64,000 bases of DNA from Pseudo-nitzschia pungens (taxonomy: Eukaryota > Bacillariophyta > Bacillariophyceae > Bacillariales > Bacillariaceae): the NCBI GenBank assembly GCA_037355855.1, contig CM074758.1, positions 4,933,001 to 4,997,000 of the forward strand. Reading direction: 5' to 3'. Each line of letters starts with the position of its first letter. Within the stretch, counting starts at the first letter, position 1. Shown one piece after another: positions 31,274-41,938 of this stretch. The translations under genes and the position numbers were made by a program. The notes under the pieces are model-generated. The model was not told where the DNA came from, made no database searches, and saw only the letters and a list, made by a program, of their open reading frames with translations.

Positions 31274-34200
31274 TTACGATTTAATAGGATCCCTGCAATA
31301 ATAGGGGTGTACTCTCCTAATGTTAACCCGGTCGGTTACAAAGGGAGCAGTTTCAATAGTTACAGTTCCATTATCATGGGCCTTGAGCACCTTGTAAGGT
31401 CCTTGCCGTGGGAAGGATAGTTTTGGAATAATGCCCTTCCTTTCCAGGGTGACATAGTCTCCTTCTTTATAGACATGGGGGATCCTTTTCTGGTTTTCCC
31501 TGATGTTGCTCTTGTGGATGCTTTTCTGCTTCCTTGCTTGGATTGCTTCCCAATCCACTGGGAAGTTCACCTGCATGAACATGTCTCGACCAAACACCAG
31601 TTGCGCTGGGGAGTACCCCAGGGTGGTATGGATGGCGCTTCTGATAGCATATGCTGCCTTGGTGGTGAATTCCTCAAAAGGGTCCTCCTCGTGGAGGTCC
31701 CTGTTTTCCAGGTTGAAGGACAACAGACAGTCCTTTAATACCTGGTGGATCCTTTCCAACACCGAGTTGGATTGTGGGTTCCAAGCCCCGCTGGGCTTTC
31801 TTTTCATCCCCATGTTCTCGCAGAGCTCTTGGAACTCTGCTTTGAACTCACTCCCGCCATCAAAGCCAATTTCCTTTGGGCGCGGATATCTTGCCAGCCA
31901 GGTACTGTCCAACAATCGTTGAGTTTCTGCTGCATTTGGGGAGTCCTTCAGGTGAGCCAGTTCAAACCATCCGGTCACTGGGTCCACCATGGTGAGGACA
32001 TGGATTTGGTAGTCTTTACCATTTTTGTTGTGGACAGTTGCAGGTCCCCAGAGGTCCACATTGACCCTCTGCCATTTGGTGACCTCAGCTGCTTTTTCCG
32101 GTAGTAGTCCATACTTTTTCCGGCCACTCTTCTTAAACATCTGACACGTGTGGCAGTGCTTACAAAGGTCCTGGACGTCCTTCCGTAGGCCTTTCCAGGT
32201 GAAGACTGAGCGTATGCTCTGTTCCATTCTCTTTTCTCCGGGATGGACCAACATGCTGTGGTACCATTCCATAACTCTATCCTTGAGTTTATCGGGAATC
32301 AGGATCTTTCCTTCTTTATGGATTAGGTTGTAACCTTCCACCATTTTGGTGGTTAGTCGATTGTCTTTTTCCAGAGCGTTCACGATTCCTGTGTCCTGTT
32401 GCTGGTAGAACTGAATCATGTCCGGGGCAAGTGGGAATGCACTATTGCCCTGGAATTCTTCCGGCGCTTCTCCAAGCGGGAATAGGAGTTGCCGGAGGTG
32501 CTCTTCCTCATCCGCGTAGGTGAGGGGCTTATTTGGTGGTAGCCATTCCACCGTACTATCTGCTGGGTCATCCGTAATATCCAGTCGTGATAGTGCATCT
32601 GCTGCATCGTTGTCTTTGCCAGCCACATGCTTGACTACCGGATGGAACTCCTCCATGAGGAGTCTCCACCGGACCATCCTTTGGGTGGGCATCTGCTGAT
32701 AGAGCAGGTTAAGGTGGTCTGTGTGAATAATCACATCTTGTCCTCGTAGGATTCCTTCGAATGCCTTCAGGCCTTCTACTATGCCCAGGAGTTCTTTTTC
32801 TCCAACAGTGTAGTTGAGCTGCGCCGAGTTCAGCTTCCGGGTGTAGAAACCAAGGGGCTTGCCTTCTTGGCATACAGTTGCTCCCAGTTGCCTATCGCTG
32901 GCGTCTGAGTAGAGATGAAATGGTTTCGTAAAGTCCGGGAATGCAAGCTTAGCTTCATCTGTGAGCATCCTCTTCGCCTCCATGAAAGCTTTCTGCTCTG
33001 CTGGGCCCCAGTACCAGTTCATTTTGCCCTTTTTCCCTGCGAGTTTGTTCAGAGGGGCTAGGATGTGGGAGCGGCGCTTCCACATGTCCCTGTAAAAGTT
33101 TACCATTCCAAGAAACATCTTGAGTTGCTTGGTGTTCTTGGGGGCTTCTAGTCGCTTCATCGCCTCCAGTTTCTTTGGCTGGGGCTGAATGCCCTCTGTT
33201 GTTAACAGAAATCCCAGGTATTCCACTTCTTTTTGCATGAAGAAGGATTTTCTGAGGTTGGCTCGGAAGCCAGCATCGTCCAGTCTCCGTAGGACTGTAT
33301 CGATTTTGTGGAGGTGATCCTGTTCGGACTCGCCTTCCCTCTGTATGATTAGGATGTCGTCGATATAGACGAGGACATAGTCCAGGTCCCCTAGTAGGTT
33401 CATCATGACTGACTGGAAGATATCGGGCGCACATGCAATTCCCATTGCCAATCGTTTGTAGGCATATTCTTTTCCCCATGGTAAAATGGTCGAGCAGATC
33501 TTCTGGCTCTCCTTGCAAATGGGAATGGTATAATATCCCTGGGACAAGTCGAGCGCCGTAGCTGACTTGAACTTTTGTAGTCTTTGGATCGTTTCCCCTA
33601 TTCGTGGTAGTGGGAATGGTTTCCTTTGGATGGCTGCGTTCATCTTTCGGAAGTCGGTCAGGACGCGAATGTCCCCTGTCTTCTTGGGTTGACAGAAGGT
33701 AGGGGATGCCCACGGTGAGTCGTCATCGTGGGGGAGTTTTTCCAGGACTCCAATATCACAGAGCCTAGTGATGTCCTTTCGGAGTGCTTGTTCAAAGGCA
33801 TGGGGTACAGAATAGTACCTCTGCCGGACCGGTTTGACCCCTGGTTGGAGTTCAATGGACACCGGTTCTATATTTTTGAGCAGACCCAATCCTCCTCCAA
33901 AGAGTGTTGGGAATTTCTTCAGTGTTTTCTTCAGCGCTTCCTTGGACGCGTCTGTAATCTCCAGGTCATTGACCATAGCATCTATATCGACTTTGGAGTA
34001 GTCTGCGTCCAGGATTTTGGCTTGCCTTTCTTCCTCTTGTTGGAGGATTGGACTTTGTGTGTTGGCAAAGAATACTGCCTCACATTTGTCCGGGTCAGAG
34101 AGCTCCCCCATCCCCTTCATGGGAATAGAGTCACCCTGCCATTCGATCGTACGGGAGCTGTATTTTATATCCAGTCCCAGTTGTGCCATTAGATCGGATC

Positions 34201-34546
34201 CTATAATCATGTCATAGGGTACTTCCTCATGGTGATGATACTCATCCACTTGGAAGGTCCATTTGATGGTCTTGGAGTTTGAAAATTCTATCAGCCTTAG
34301 TCCCACTGAAGCCGCAGACTTGGTTCTGAACTTGCCTCCATATGTGTTGTAGGTGACAGATCTTTGGTCTCGGTTCGTTAGTTGACTTCGGTTGACAAAG
34401 TGCCTTAGTATGATGGATTTGGAGCACCCGGAGTCGAGTAGGCCCCGGAGCATCCTCCCCCTTCCCTTGTGGTCCAATACCTCCACACAGACGTCTGCGA
34501 ATCGGTTGATTACGCGCGGTCCGGTGTGGATGGTATCAGGAGCCAT
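31274..34546 (-). CDS. E2 Pol polyprotein
   Basis: 1090 residues, with the same domain set as E1 Pol: LLDSG protease, ALDLSQGYY and YIDD reverse transcriptase, LYSDASDRQLGA RNase H, HHCC and DDE integrase, GPYKV C-terminal module. Differences from E1 are single residues, plus WGKEYAY for WGKYAY and PADSTVEW for PADTVEW. The ATG directly follows the gag TGA in the same frame. No disabling change was seen, so it may still supply functional enzymes. Confidence 0.95.
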   Translation of the reverse strand: MAPDTIHTGPRVINRFADVCVEVLDHKGRGRMLRGLLDSGCSKSIILRHFVNRSQLTNRDQRSVTYNTYGGKFRTKSAASVGLRLIEFSNSKTIKWTFQVDEYHHHEEVPYDMIIGSDLMAQLGLDIKYSSRTIEWQGDSIPMKGMGELSDPDKCEAVFFANTQSPILQQEEERQAKILDADYSKVDIDAMVNDLEITDASKEALKKTLKKFPTLFGGGLGLLKNIEPVSIELQPGVKPVRQRYYSVPHAFEQALRKDITRLCDIGVLEKLPHDDDSPWASPTFCQPKKTGDIRVLTDFRKMNAAIQRKPFPLPRIGETIQRLQKFKSATALDLSQGYYTIPICKESQKICSTILPWGKEYAYKRLAMGIACAPDIFQSVMMNLLGDLDYVLVYIDDILIIQREGESEQDHLHKIDTVLRRLDDAGFRANLRKSFFMQKEVEYLGFLLTTEGIQPQPKKLEAMKRLEAPKNTKQLKMFLGMVNFYRDMWKRRSHILAPLNKLAGKKGKMNWYWGPAEQKAFMEAKRMLTDEAKLAFPDFTKPFHLYSDASDRQLGATVCQEGKPLGFYTRKLNSAQLNYTVGEKELLGIVEGLKAFEGILRGQDVIIHTDHLNLLYQQMPTQRMVRWRLLMEEFHPVVKHVAGKDNDAADALSRLDITDDPADSTVEWLPPNKPLTYADEEEHLRQLLFPLGEAPEEFQGNSAFPLAPDMIQFYQQQDTGIVNALEKDNRLTTKMVEGYNLIHKEGKILIPDKLKDRVMEWYHSMLVHPGEKRMEQSIRSVFTWKGLRKDVQDLCKHCHTCQMFKKSGRKKYGLLPEKAAEVTKWQRVNVDLWGPATVHNKNGKDYQIHVLTMVDPVTGWFELAHLKDSPNAAETQRLLDSTWLARYPRPKEIGFDGGSEFKAEFQELCENMGMKRKPSGAWNPQSNSVLERIHQVLKDCLLSFNLENRDLHEEDPFEEFTTKAAYAIRSAIHTTLGYSPAQLVFGRDMFMQVNFPVDWEAIQARKQKSIHKSNIRENQKRIPHVYKEGDYVTLERKGIIPKLSFPRQGPYKVLKAHDNGTVTIETAPFVTDRVNIRRVHPYYCRDPIKS

Positions 34547-35986
34547 TCAGTTGTGGGATCCTTTCTTTTTAAAGGTCTTTCTGTACTTTCTTCTGTACTC
34601 TTTGAGTTCCCGTTCGGAGATGTCGATCTCGTCATCGGAGACTTCGTGGTCAGCTTGGGCCGTAGCCAGTACATAAGAGTACTCGTGGTTCGATAGGTTC
34701 CTTCCCCAGTGGGGTTTGGAGTGTTGCTCAGTGTCTGAGTCTTGTTCTTTTGCCACAAAGTGCTCCTTGAGCAGGTTGATGGTTTCCCGGTCGAACTTCC
34801 CCTTCTTGTGGGGACCACCGGTTAGTTTCCAGCATTTGCCGGCATGGACCTTGCCACAGGTCTTGCATAGCTGTTTGTTGCTGTTGTCCACAGGGCGCTT
34901 CTTTTTGCCAGGGGATTTCCCGTGGTGGGTTCCTCCCCCAGATGCGGCCTTGGGGGTCTTCTTGGTGACGCCGGTCTGCTTTTCGAGGTCGGTGATGCGT
35001 TGTTGCATTAGTGCTTCCTTCCGGATGGTGATTTCCAGGTTTTCGAGCTTGTCGATAGTGGTGTTAAAGGAGTGGGTGTAGAGGTCCCAACTGATGTGCT
35101 CCAGCTTCTCGCGTTGGGAGTGGGTCATGTTGGCATCTAGGATTTCCTTCATTTCTCCTTGGGTGAAACTTCTTGGTGTTTCCATTTGGTCACTGCCACA
35201 TTCCCAGAGGCAATCTGGGAGGTAGCTTTGGAGTTCGGCCATTCGGTTGGCCCAGGCTCTAATGCCATGTTTGAGGTCCACGCGCATGCCTCGCATGAAT
35301 CGGCGGAGGACGATATATGAGCGCTTGCCGTGTTGGTCATTGCCAAAGATTTTGAGTTTGAGGGCATGCATGCATTCCTCGATGACATCCTTTCTGTACT
35401 CCTGGGATTGGTAGTACTGGATGAGGGCGCTTGCGACCTTTTTCTTTGGGATTGGAGACTCGAGGTTGTCGGTCTCCGATTCTTTGTCCGAGCTCGCCTT
35501 GGCTGTGTCGGCTTTGTCGGCGTTTGGAGCTTGCTCCTTTGCCGTCTCCTTGGAGGCTCCCGTGGGAGTTTCGGTGGCGTCTTGCCCCATTGATAGCAGG
35601 ATGTTTGCTTGGTCCCTTTGTTCGATCTCTTGGATCTTTTTCTGTACGTGTCTGGTGTGATGGACCTTGTGGGTCGGTTCGGCCAGGTAGGTCCGCGCGA
35701 GCGTTCGCTGGACAAGTCCGAGTGCCTCAATAGAGAGGATTCTCTGTAGAACCTCCAGTTTCTGGTCCCCGTTGAGTTTGTCATTGCCAGCAATTTTCTG
35801 GTCAAAGTCTCTCTTCCAGATAAGGAAGAGTTCTGGTCTTTCAGTACCATTGAGAACCTTCAGGTAGTCGCTGAATGCGATTCCACCTTGTTCGCTGTCT
35901 ACATTCATCTTTACGGTGGTGGCGTCTTCCGGCCAGTCCTCCCGTGTGACGTTGAAGGGTTTCAGTTTGGTTCCTTTGGTCGCCAT
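34547..35986 (-). CDS. E2 Gag
   Basis: 479 residues starting at an ATG in the context GCCATGGTT (plus strand). It is nearly identical to E1 Gag, including the CX2CX3HX3C knuckle (CKTCGKVHAGKC) and the C-terminus KKKGSHN before TGA. Differences cluster in the acidic/Pro-rich insert around residues 150-180. It forms the particle shell and binds element RNA. Confidence 0.92.
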   Translation of the reverse strand: MATKGTKLKPFNVTREDWPEDATTVKMNVDSEQGGIAFSDYLKVLNGTERPELFLIWKRDFDQKIAGNDKLNGDQKLEVLQRILSIEALGLVQRTLARTYLAEPTHKVHHTRHVQKKIQEIEQRDQANILLSMGQDATETPTGASKETAKEQAPNADKADTAKASSDKESETDNLESPIPKKKVASALIQYYQSQEYRKDVIEECMHALKLKIFGNDQHGKRSYIVLRRFMRGMRVDLKHGIRAWANRMAELQSYLPDCLWECGSDQMETPRSFTQGEMKEILDANMTHSQREKLEHISWDLYTHSFNTTIDKLENLEITIRKEALMQQRITDLEKQTGVTKKTPKAASGGGTHHGKSPGKKKRPVDNSNKQLCKTCGKVHAGKCWKLTGGPHKKGKFDRETINLLKEHFVAKEQDSDTEQHSKPHWGRNLSNHEYSYVLATAQADHEVSDDEIDISERELKEYRRKYRKTFKKKGSHN

Positions 35987-36729
35987 GGTTAATCAGTTTT
36001 ATTTAGTTAAATTAGTTACTTTAGTTTGTTATCTGTTAATTTTGCTGTGGAAATGAGCAGGAGTGGTTGTTCCAGTTTTTGCTTCTAATTTTGGTTTCCA
36101 CGCGATAACTCGTGTAGTAGCTGATTTTGCTGAGATTTGCTCTCATCCATCTTGGTGGTGGGAGTTGTTTCTCTCTTTAGCTCCCGGGGATCCTGTGGTC
36201 CTCCGGAGTTGTTTCTGTTTTTATTTCGTGGGATTCGATTCCCGTGGTTCTCCGGCGTTGCTTCTCTATTAAGCAATCACCGGGCCGGTCCCACTTCCCG
36301 TTTCCCGTGGGATTGGTGGTGTTTAGGTATTCATTATATACCTTTCCGGATATCCGTATACTTCGGTTTTGGTTGGCATCCCCTATTCGGTCTGTCCATC
36401 CACTCAGTGTTGGTCCAATTAGTCCACTCACTGGATTATGTGTCACTTTTTCGACACTTATTTCATTATTTCTTTGTTCGATTATTTCTGCTGTCGACCA
36501 TGGTCCTGTTTAGGTACTTAGGTGTCTCTGTTGCTGCTGTTGCTCCCTTCTTTGGGCGCCAACAGTTGCTGGGGTCGGTCTTCCTTGTGCTGCAGACACT
36601 GGATATCCTTCTCCCTGTTTTTGCTTCTCTGCGCCTCCATTTTTGGCAGTCTTTCGGTCCCGTCGACGCCTTGGTCGATCGGTACCTTTCTGCTCATGGT
36701 CATCAGCGCTCAGCTTGATTTTAAAATCA
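35987..36729 (-). other. E2 5' leader with primer-site palindrome
   Basis: About 740 bp. TGATTTTAAAATCA at 36716-36729 abuts the 5' LTR, as in E1. The part next to the LTR matches E1 closely; the part just before gag is more diverged. Confidence 0.7.
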
Positions 36730-36919
36730 TGCCATACCCCGGGTCTACTAGTGATTAGAAAGTAGTAGTGATATGCAAATTGTGAGCCCTATTGGTTAGT
36801 CTATTTGTTACAGTTCTAAGAGCCCTCCGAATCAGCGATTCTGTCGGCTCGCTGATTCTTTTATCCTTATCCTTAATCCAGTCCCGAGTGGACTCGTGAC
36901 TGTATTTTGGTGCACGGCA
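36730..36919 (-). repeat. E2 5' LTR
   Basis: 190 bp, no difference from 31066-31255 seen. The hairpin arms are at 36829-36838 and 36849-36858. Confidence 0.95.
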
Positions 36920-37770
36920 ATAACTCGAAGGGTGAAAGGCGTAGATCAGGGCGAGGGGTGTGATTCCACAGATAGACTGCATAGTCCACGGCGAAGGGCC
37001 AGAGGTTGGCTTGTGCTTGTTGGGGCCAGTGAATAGCAAAGTGGAGGAGCATTGCCCGAGCCATGTGAAAGATTGTCTGGATGCTGCGCTCAGCCCGATT
37101 CTGGTGATGGGCTCCAACTCCAGAGAGGAACCTACGCTGATGCTTCACAGTGCAGCCAGTCGGTTGTCCATTCAGACGAGCGGAATGGGTGATTGTCTGC
37201 AGCGTACTCCTCAATGTGCACGCCGTGCTCTTGACAGAAGTTCTCAAAGGCATGTTTGGATTTGACAGTCTCAGCTGCAGTAGTAGTGCATTGGTGAGTA
37301 TGGTGAACTAGTCGCGTAGCATGATCGACAAACAGGGCGCCGGAGGTATACTGTAGATCGTCCTTTTCTTTTCCACCAGTATCCGGTAGGCATCCTCGGA
37401 TGGAGCTCTGATAGAGATCGACTGACACACGTTGGCCGGGATTAACAATATCGAGGGACGATTTCCCTTCATTGGCGGTGACGGATTGGGTACGTTGCGA
37501 AGGAGGTGTAGTGCGCTTTTGCTTGGCGTACTGGCAGGCCTCGCAGAGTGGCGTAGGACAATGAGAGCTTTTGGCATTTGAGGGATGTATGAAGCGTGTC
37601 TTGTTAGTCTGGGCTTTGGCAAGAAGGGCTTGGACATGGCCAAAGTTGATATGTCCAAGGCGGATATGCCATAACAGAAGTTCTCGCTGCTCGCCAGTGA
37701 GATTCCAGTTGCTCTTCTGGAGTATAGGGTTGCCGTGTATAATTGTCGGCATCGCTGAACTCCCTAAGTA
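36920..37770 (-). pseudogene. CopA Pol, pre-integrase and integrase N-terminal part
   Basis: The frame after the TAG at 37771-37773 contains a gag-pre-integrase zinc region (LLLWHIRLGHINFGHVQALL, then CEACQYAKQKR) and the integrase start (RVSVDLYQSS, GALFVDHATRLVHHT, YAADNHPFRSSEW). A one-base frameshift near 37170 moves the reading to another frame, which continues SGVGAHHQNRAERSIQ, WPFAVDYAVYLWNH and LRLSPFELL up to E2. The integrase is thus broken twice, by the shift and by E2. Confidence 0.88.
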
Positions 37771-38451
37771 CTACTGAAATGTGGTGGCATGATCAATCGC
37801 TGACGCTGCACTGGAGCATAAGTACCGGGCGTAATTAACAAGGCGATCGCTAACTGGCGAGTGTCTGCGCTTGCGTTGGCGAGTACTCTTGGATTCCCGT
37901 GGGTGTAGAGCTTGGTATGTCAACATTACTGGTAGGTTGCTCCCTCCTTCCATTGGGAAGCGGAGTATTGTTCCGTCACAAAGTCGAAGTGCTGCTCCGC
38001 CTGAGTCAATAGTGAGAAAGCAGTTAGCATTGGAGATTGCCTTGTGATATTCGATGTAGCCTTGCGGGGAGAAGAGTCTGACTGTTGCTTCTGGTATGTA
38101 GTATCCCTCAGTTTCAATGTTTGCCCGAGTGCCATGCATGTCCTCGATATCCCAGTGAATTAGGCCTTCTCCTCTAACACTCGTCACTTCGCCAGTCAGT
38201 CCCTTGATGTTTGGCGAGTCCGGCAATATTGGTTTCTGTAGAAAGTCTCGCTGTAGGGGCGTAATTGAGCTGGAGGCGCCCGTGTCAATGACGATTGGCG
38301 GTTCATTTTGTCTGGTCGATGTATAAATGACTGGGCGTTGCAACGGAAGCTGGACATTTGGGGCATAGGTATGTATGTTCTCCCTCAACGCCTTGGCTTG
38401 AAGGAGGATTGTTTGATATTCCTTGCTGCGCTTGTCGAGAAGGGTAAATCT
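37771..38451 (-). pseudogene. CopA protease region
   Basis: An aspartic protease with VIDTGASSSITP near its N-terminal side. It lies in frame with the transmembrane-bearing frame upstream, separated by TGA at 38452-38454, and with the integrase frame downstream, separated by TAG at 37771-37773. Both stops could be decay; the upstream one sits where a gag-pol boundary would be. Confidence 0.8.
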
Positions 38452-39189
38452 TCATGGGAAGTTGAACGTAGTGACGTTCACAACTCCTCGATAGTGCCCT
38501 AATACATCAATTGTGTCTACATAGGAGGCAATATCTCTGGATGTGATGGAGCTACTCGGTTCGTCTGATATTGGCTCCAGATCAATGGCGAGGTATTGCG
38601 TCGGCACTGTGCATCTAAGGTTACCCTTAGGATTCGGTGTGGTCGAGAACTGCTGGGTTAGGTCATAGTAGCGCCGGTGTCGGGTCGGTCCGGGCGCGAT
38701 ACTACTTGTTGGGGAAAGTAGGTAGTTGAGGCCTCGCTTTCGATGGTGAATGATTCCGTAATTCGTTTGGTTGTACGCGTGTAGGTTTCGGATACGATGA
38801 TTGCGACATCGTCGATGGTTGTAGGTCTTGGTTTGATGCGCTGCTCCCATCGTGTCTAGTTTGTGGCATAAGGTATGGTATCCGGCAAGGGAGATTAAGA
38901 TGGGGAGTCCGAGAACTAATATGATTGGATAAAGCCATTCGGCTGATGCGTTTCGTTCGAGGGGGTCCACAAGATAGTCATAGAATAAGTTCGTGACCCA
39001 ACGGACGAGGTGCCGAGTGGCTGGAGCAAATACATGTATGTCCAACGCACTCAGTAGGCGCCACGTCATGGTCCATTGTCCTCCACCAAATACCATACCA
39101 TGCTTGTCACAAGCTTTCCATTTTCTCATTGCAGTGCTGGAGAATTGCCATGAGTTGTAGCCGTTGGACTGCTGGATCTGCCTTGTCAT
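38452..39189 (-). pseudogene. CopA segment between Gag and protease with a transmembrane helix
   Basis: A 245-codon frame located after the zinc-knuckle Gag part. It has one clear hydrophobic segment, LYPIILVLGLPILISLAGY, at residues about 86-104, followed by a basic His/Arg-rich part. I know of no standard copia domain matching it. It ends at TGA (NFP then stop) and the same frame continues into the protease. Whether it was a Gag extension or a captured segment is unknown. Confidence 0.55.
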
Positions 39190-40944
39190 CGTAATACATT
39201 GCAGTGGGACCGGTCATTGCGGTGCTAGCAACTGATCCAGCCCCGATGATTTGGGTGGGAATTTCAAGCTGCGCCATGTTGGCAGTTGCGCTAGGCACGT
39301 TGAGTGCTTTGGCCTCAGTTTGATAGTCCATTCTCTGGGGTCTGATCAGGGATCCATCGACCATTGAGACCAGCGTCAGGATCGAAGGTGTAGGGTCTTC
39401 CATCGACGATTCTCTTTCCATTTTCACCTTGTTCTGGTGGTCTCCACTTGTAGGGGATTCTGCAGTTGCTTGCTTCCTCCAGGATGCTTAGCTCTGTTGC
39501 GTTTGATTCGTTCAGGGTCTTTTGGTTCCGGACAGTCCTTCACTAGGTGACCTTCCTTGCCACAGTTGAAGCAGATTCCACTACGCCACGCCAGTCGCTG
39601 CTGGTGGTGGTTGGCTTCCTGATTGGTTGACAGAAGTGGGTAGGCTGATCGGATGTCCTCAGTCATGGTCGATTGGCCTGAGTTTGCAATGAATGTAGGA
39701 CTTGCTTGGTGCTTGTTGTAGCACTTCATCCCACTTGCCAGTCCTTGGTGAGGTCCTTGTAGGCAGCGTTTGCGTACTCAAGTATATATTTCGCGGAGTC
39801 CATGTCGTTAATTAGCACCTGTGCTCCACTACGTCGCATAGGATTCCGGGTACTGTGGATTCAGTCGAGTATGAATGGAGGCGGCTTTTCTCTGATCTTC
39901 TAGTGCTTCAAACTGTTTGTTGAAGGCATTTACACTGGTTGTAGTGAAGACGCGAAGGAGATTACTGACTGAATCGTCTGGTAGGTCACTTCCATGTTTG
40001 AGTTCTTTCATGCTGTTGAAGATGGCTTTGAAGATGTTGACCACTTTGCTAATGTCTTCTCCCTTTACAGTCACTCTTAATCTTGTAGGTCTCGAGGATG
40101 TGAGAGAGAGCTTTGAGGGTTGCTTCTCCGGTGGTGCTGACTTCGTCCAGCAACAGCTTGAGGAACAGTGGGCCACCTTGTTCAGCTGGGGTGAACTCCA
40201 TCCATTTGGAGTGAATAGTACTGTACAGTTCCTTGTCGACATTCTTCTCATAGTACGCAAAGGACCAAGTTAGGTTCTCTTGCATAAGGTGCTCGCTTGG
40301 GATAAACTCGGAGTAGTAGCGGGAGGAGCGAAGCCACTTGCTCTGGTGTTACCTGAAGGTAAGTTCTGGAACAAATCGTACTTGATGGGGTTCCCGGCAT
40401 TGTCGGTCTTCAGTCTACCATAGTGTGGATTTCCTTCGGTCTCGTCGAAGGCTTTATCTTGTGGAATGATGAATGCTGAACTACATCGATCAAGTCATAC
40501 TTGGCGAGATTGTGACGGTTTTCTTCAAGTAACTTACTGATTGAGTGGGTGTTAGTGAGTTTCTCGGGGTCATTCTTTGAGATAGTGATCGAGTGAAATG
40601 GTTGTTGCTTGCTTGGACTCGATGCGCTTTAGCAGGTCCATTTTATCACTTTCGCTAAGCCCTTTTCGGTAGGCTTTGGTGTAGAATGCTGAGGTGGTGA
40701 GTTTCTTAGTAGCCTTCGGGGCTATCTTGATCTCGATGCCATTGAGCATGTACTTGGGTGGCTCCTCGGAGCCTCATTGTTGGGTTTCGATGTTTGATGA
40801 TGCTTCGGTCATCCTTGGGACGGTTCCTAATCTTTGTTCGAATATTACTTCTTCTTCGTAGTGGTAACTGAACGGATTCAGTTCGGATGTTCGTATTTCG
40901 GTCTGCGACGATGGATTGGGTGTTAGTTCCTCTTCGGTATCCAT
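39190..40944 (-). pseudogene. CopA Gag, frameshifted
   Basis: A likely ATG lies at 40944-40942 (MDTEEELTPNP...). Coding-like segments continue in shifting frames. The 40285-39829 part has a helical Gag composition (ISKVVNIFKAIFNSMKEL). The 39729-39424 part has a zinc knuckle CFNCGKEGHLVKDC (CX2CX4HX4C). Another frame then reads WRPPEQGENGKRIVDGRPYT. At least three frame changes and a TGA near 40775 make it nonfunctional. Confidence 0.75.
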
Positions 40945-40985
40945 TCGCTTCTGTTGTTTAGGTTGTCAGGGGTTTGAACGAGTTA

Positions 40986-41001
40986 GCTTGGGCTCATAAC
41001 C
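40986..41001 (-). promoter_or_regulatory. CopA primer-binding site (tRNA-Met anticodon arm)
   Basis: Right inside the 5' LTR the element strand reads GGTTATGAGCCCAAGC. This is complementary to a tRNA anticodon region GGGCUCAUAACC (anticodon CAU). It parallels Drosophila copia, which is known to use a half-molecule of initiator tRNA-Met as primer. Confidence 0.75.
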
Positions 41002-41217
41002 AACCATGATATTTCTCGTAGTTTCGACTACTGAGTGAAGAGAAAGATTTGCTGATAAAGAGTTTTCTAAAATTATAACTAAAGTATGTATTCATCGGTA
41101 TTCTTTTGTTCTTCGTCTCACTTGTTTCATTCACATGTACTCGTAAGATATGCTAGTTTCTCTTCAACTGTGTTATTCCCGTGTGGAATCTTCTTTTCAG
41201 TCACGATTTGTTTGATT
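41002..41217 (-). repeat. CopA 5' LTR
   Basis: 216 bp; it carries an 8-bp stretch that is absent from the 3' LTR, plus a few substitutions. The outer end abuts TSD TTACC at 41218-41222. Confidence 0.85.
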
Positions 41218-41222
41218 TTACC

Positions 41223-41799
41223 TGGTAAGTTACGCAACGGTTGTTGAGAGCTTACTGTTGTCTTGTGGGAGAGAGCAGTAACCTTAACCTTACGTAATTA
41301 CCGTACGTATTTTGAAAACCAATGTGTAGTAAAACAACAAAACTACAAACTACGTTACTGTACCGGTAATACCAGTAAACCTTACCGTACGGTAGTATTT
41401 CGAATGCAAACGAGACAAGTAAGTTACCGGTAACCTTACAGTACCGTAAATCTTAGTTGTAACCTTACCTTAACCTTACGTATCAACTCTACCTTCTTCG
41501 AATAAGAGTTACGTTGTAAGAATCCACTGCGATTCGAGTCCGGAAGGATTTGGAATACATTCGTCGGACACAGCATTTGGATCCGGTGGACCACAACAAT
41601 CTTTGCAAATCCATACTGGACGGTGCTACATCTTGCCATGGGAGAACCGACAAAAAAGCTATGGGATGGAAAAAACTACACGTATTATCAGCATGCGAGC
41701 GTTACACCATAATATTTTAATAAATTTCGATTAACATTTTCTCAGATAATGTTTAAGCCATGAATGTTTACTAAAGTCTTGGTTCGGATTGATTCATAC
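41223..41799. other. Region 3' of the FAS1 gene
   Basis: Rich in TTACC/GGTAA and TACCGTACGGTA words at 41270-41470. It would include the 3' UTR of the minus-strand FAS1 gene. No ORF with support. Confidence 0.5.
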
Positions 41800-41938
41800 T
41801 CAATCAAACGGATTGAACACAAACAAATTCGTAGGAGAGGCCGTTGGTGCCTCACCGGGAATCTTCTTGCTGGGCAGAATCACTCTGTTGACCTTGAGGA
41901 TGTTTCCGTTAGATCGTATGTAATAGTCTCGCCCGACC
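41800..41938 (-). pseudogene. FAS1 gene, 3' segment (end of fasciclin domain and C-terminus)
   Basis: Reading on from the E3 insertion point, the frame gives GRDYYIRSNGNILKVNRVIL, the conserved final strand region of a fasciclin domain, followed by a short Pro/Ala/Thr-rich C-terminus ending NPFD and TGA at 41802-41800. It is separated from the rest of the domain (53366 upward) only by E3 and its CGACC duplication. With the other two segments the frame totals 1593 bases, exactly 531 codons. This 46-codon piece cannot be expressed as part of the protein at this allele unless E3 is spliced out. Confidence 0.88.

Larger units (their letters stand above)
31066..36919 (-). mobile_element. E2: complete Ty3/gypsy element nested in CopA
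   Basis: 5854 bp with 190-bp LTRs that look identical, TG...CA ends and TSD ATAAC at 31061-31065 and 36920-36924. Gag and Pol are both open. The coding part is very close to E1, but the middle of the LTR differs strongly. It interrupted the integrase frame of CopA and is therefore younger than CopA. Confidence 0.95.
28214..41217 (-). mobile_element. CopA: Ty1/copia element interrupted by E2
   Basis: LTRs at 28214-28421 (208 bp) and 41002-41217 (216 bp) differ by one 8-bp indel and a few substitutions. TSD TTACC lies at 28209-28213 and 41218-41222. Without E2 the element is about 7.1 kb. Element order: 5' LTR, primer site, gag (broken), transmembrane-bearing segment, protease, integrase (one frameshift), then E2, then RT and RNase H, polypurine tract, 3' LTR. 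Several stops and frameshifts show that it is not autonomous now. Domain order PR-INT-RT-RH marks Ty1/copia. Confidence 0.92.
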
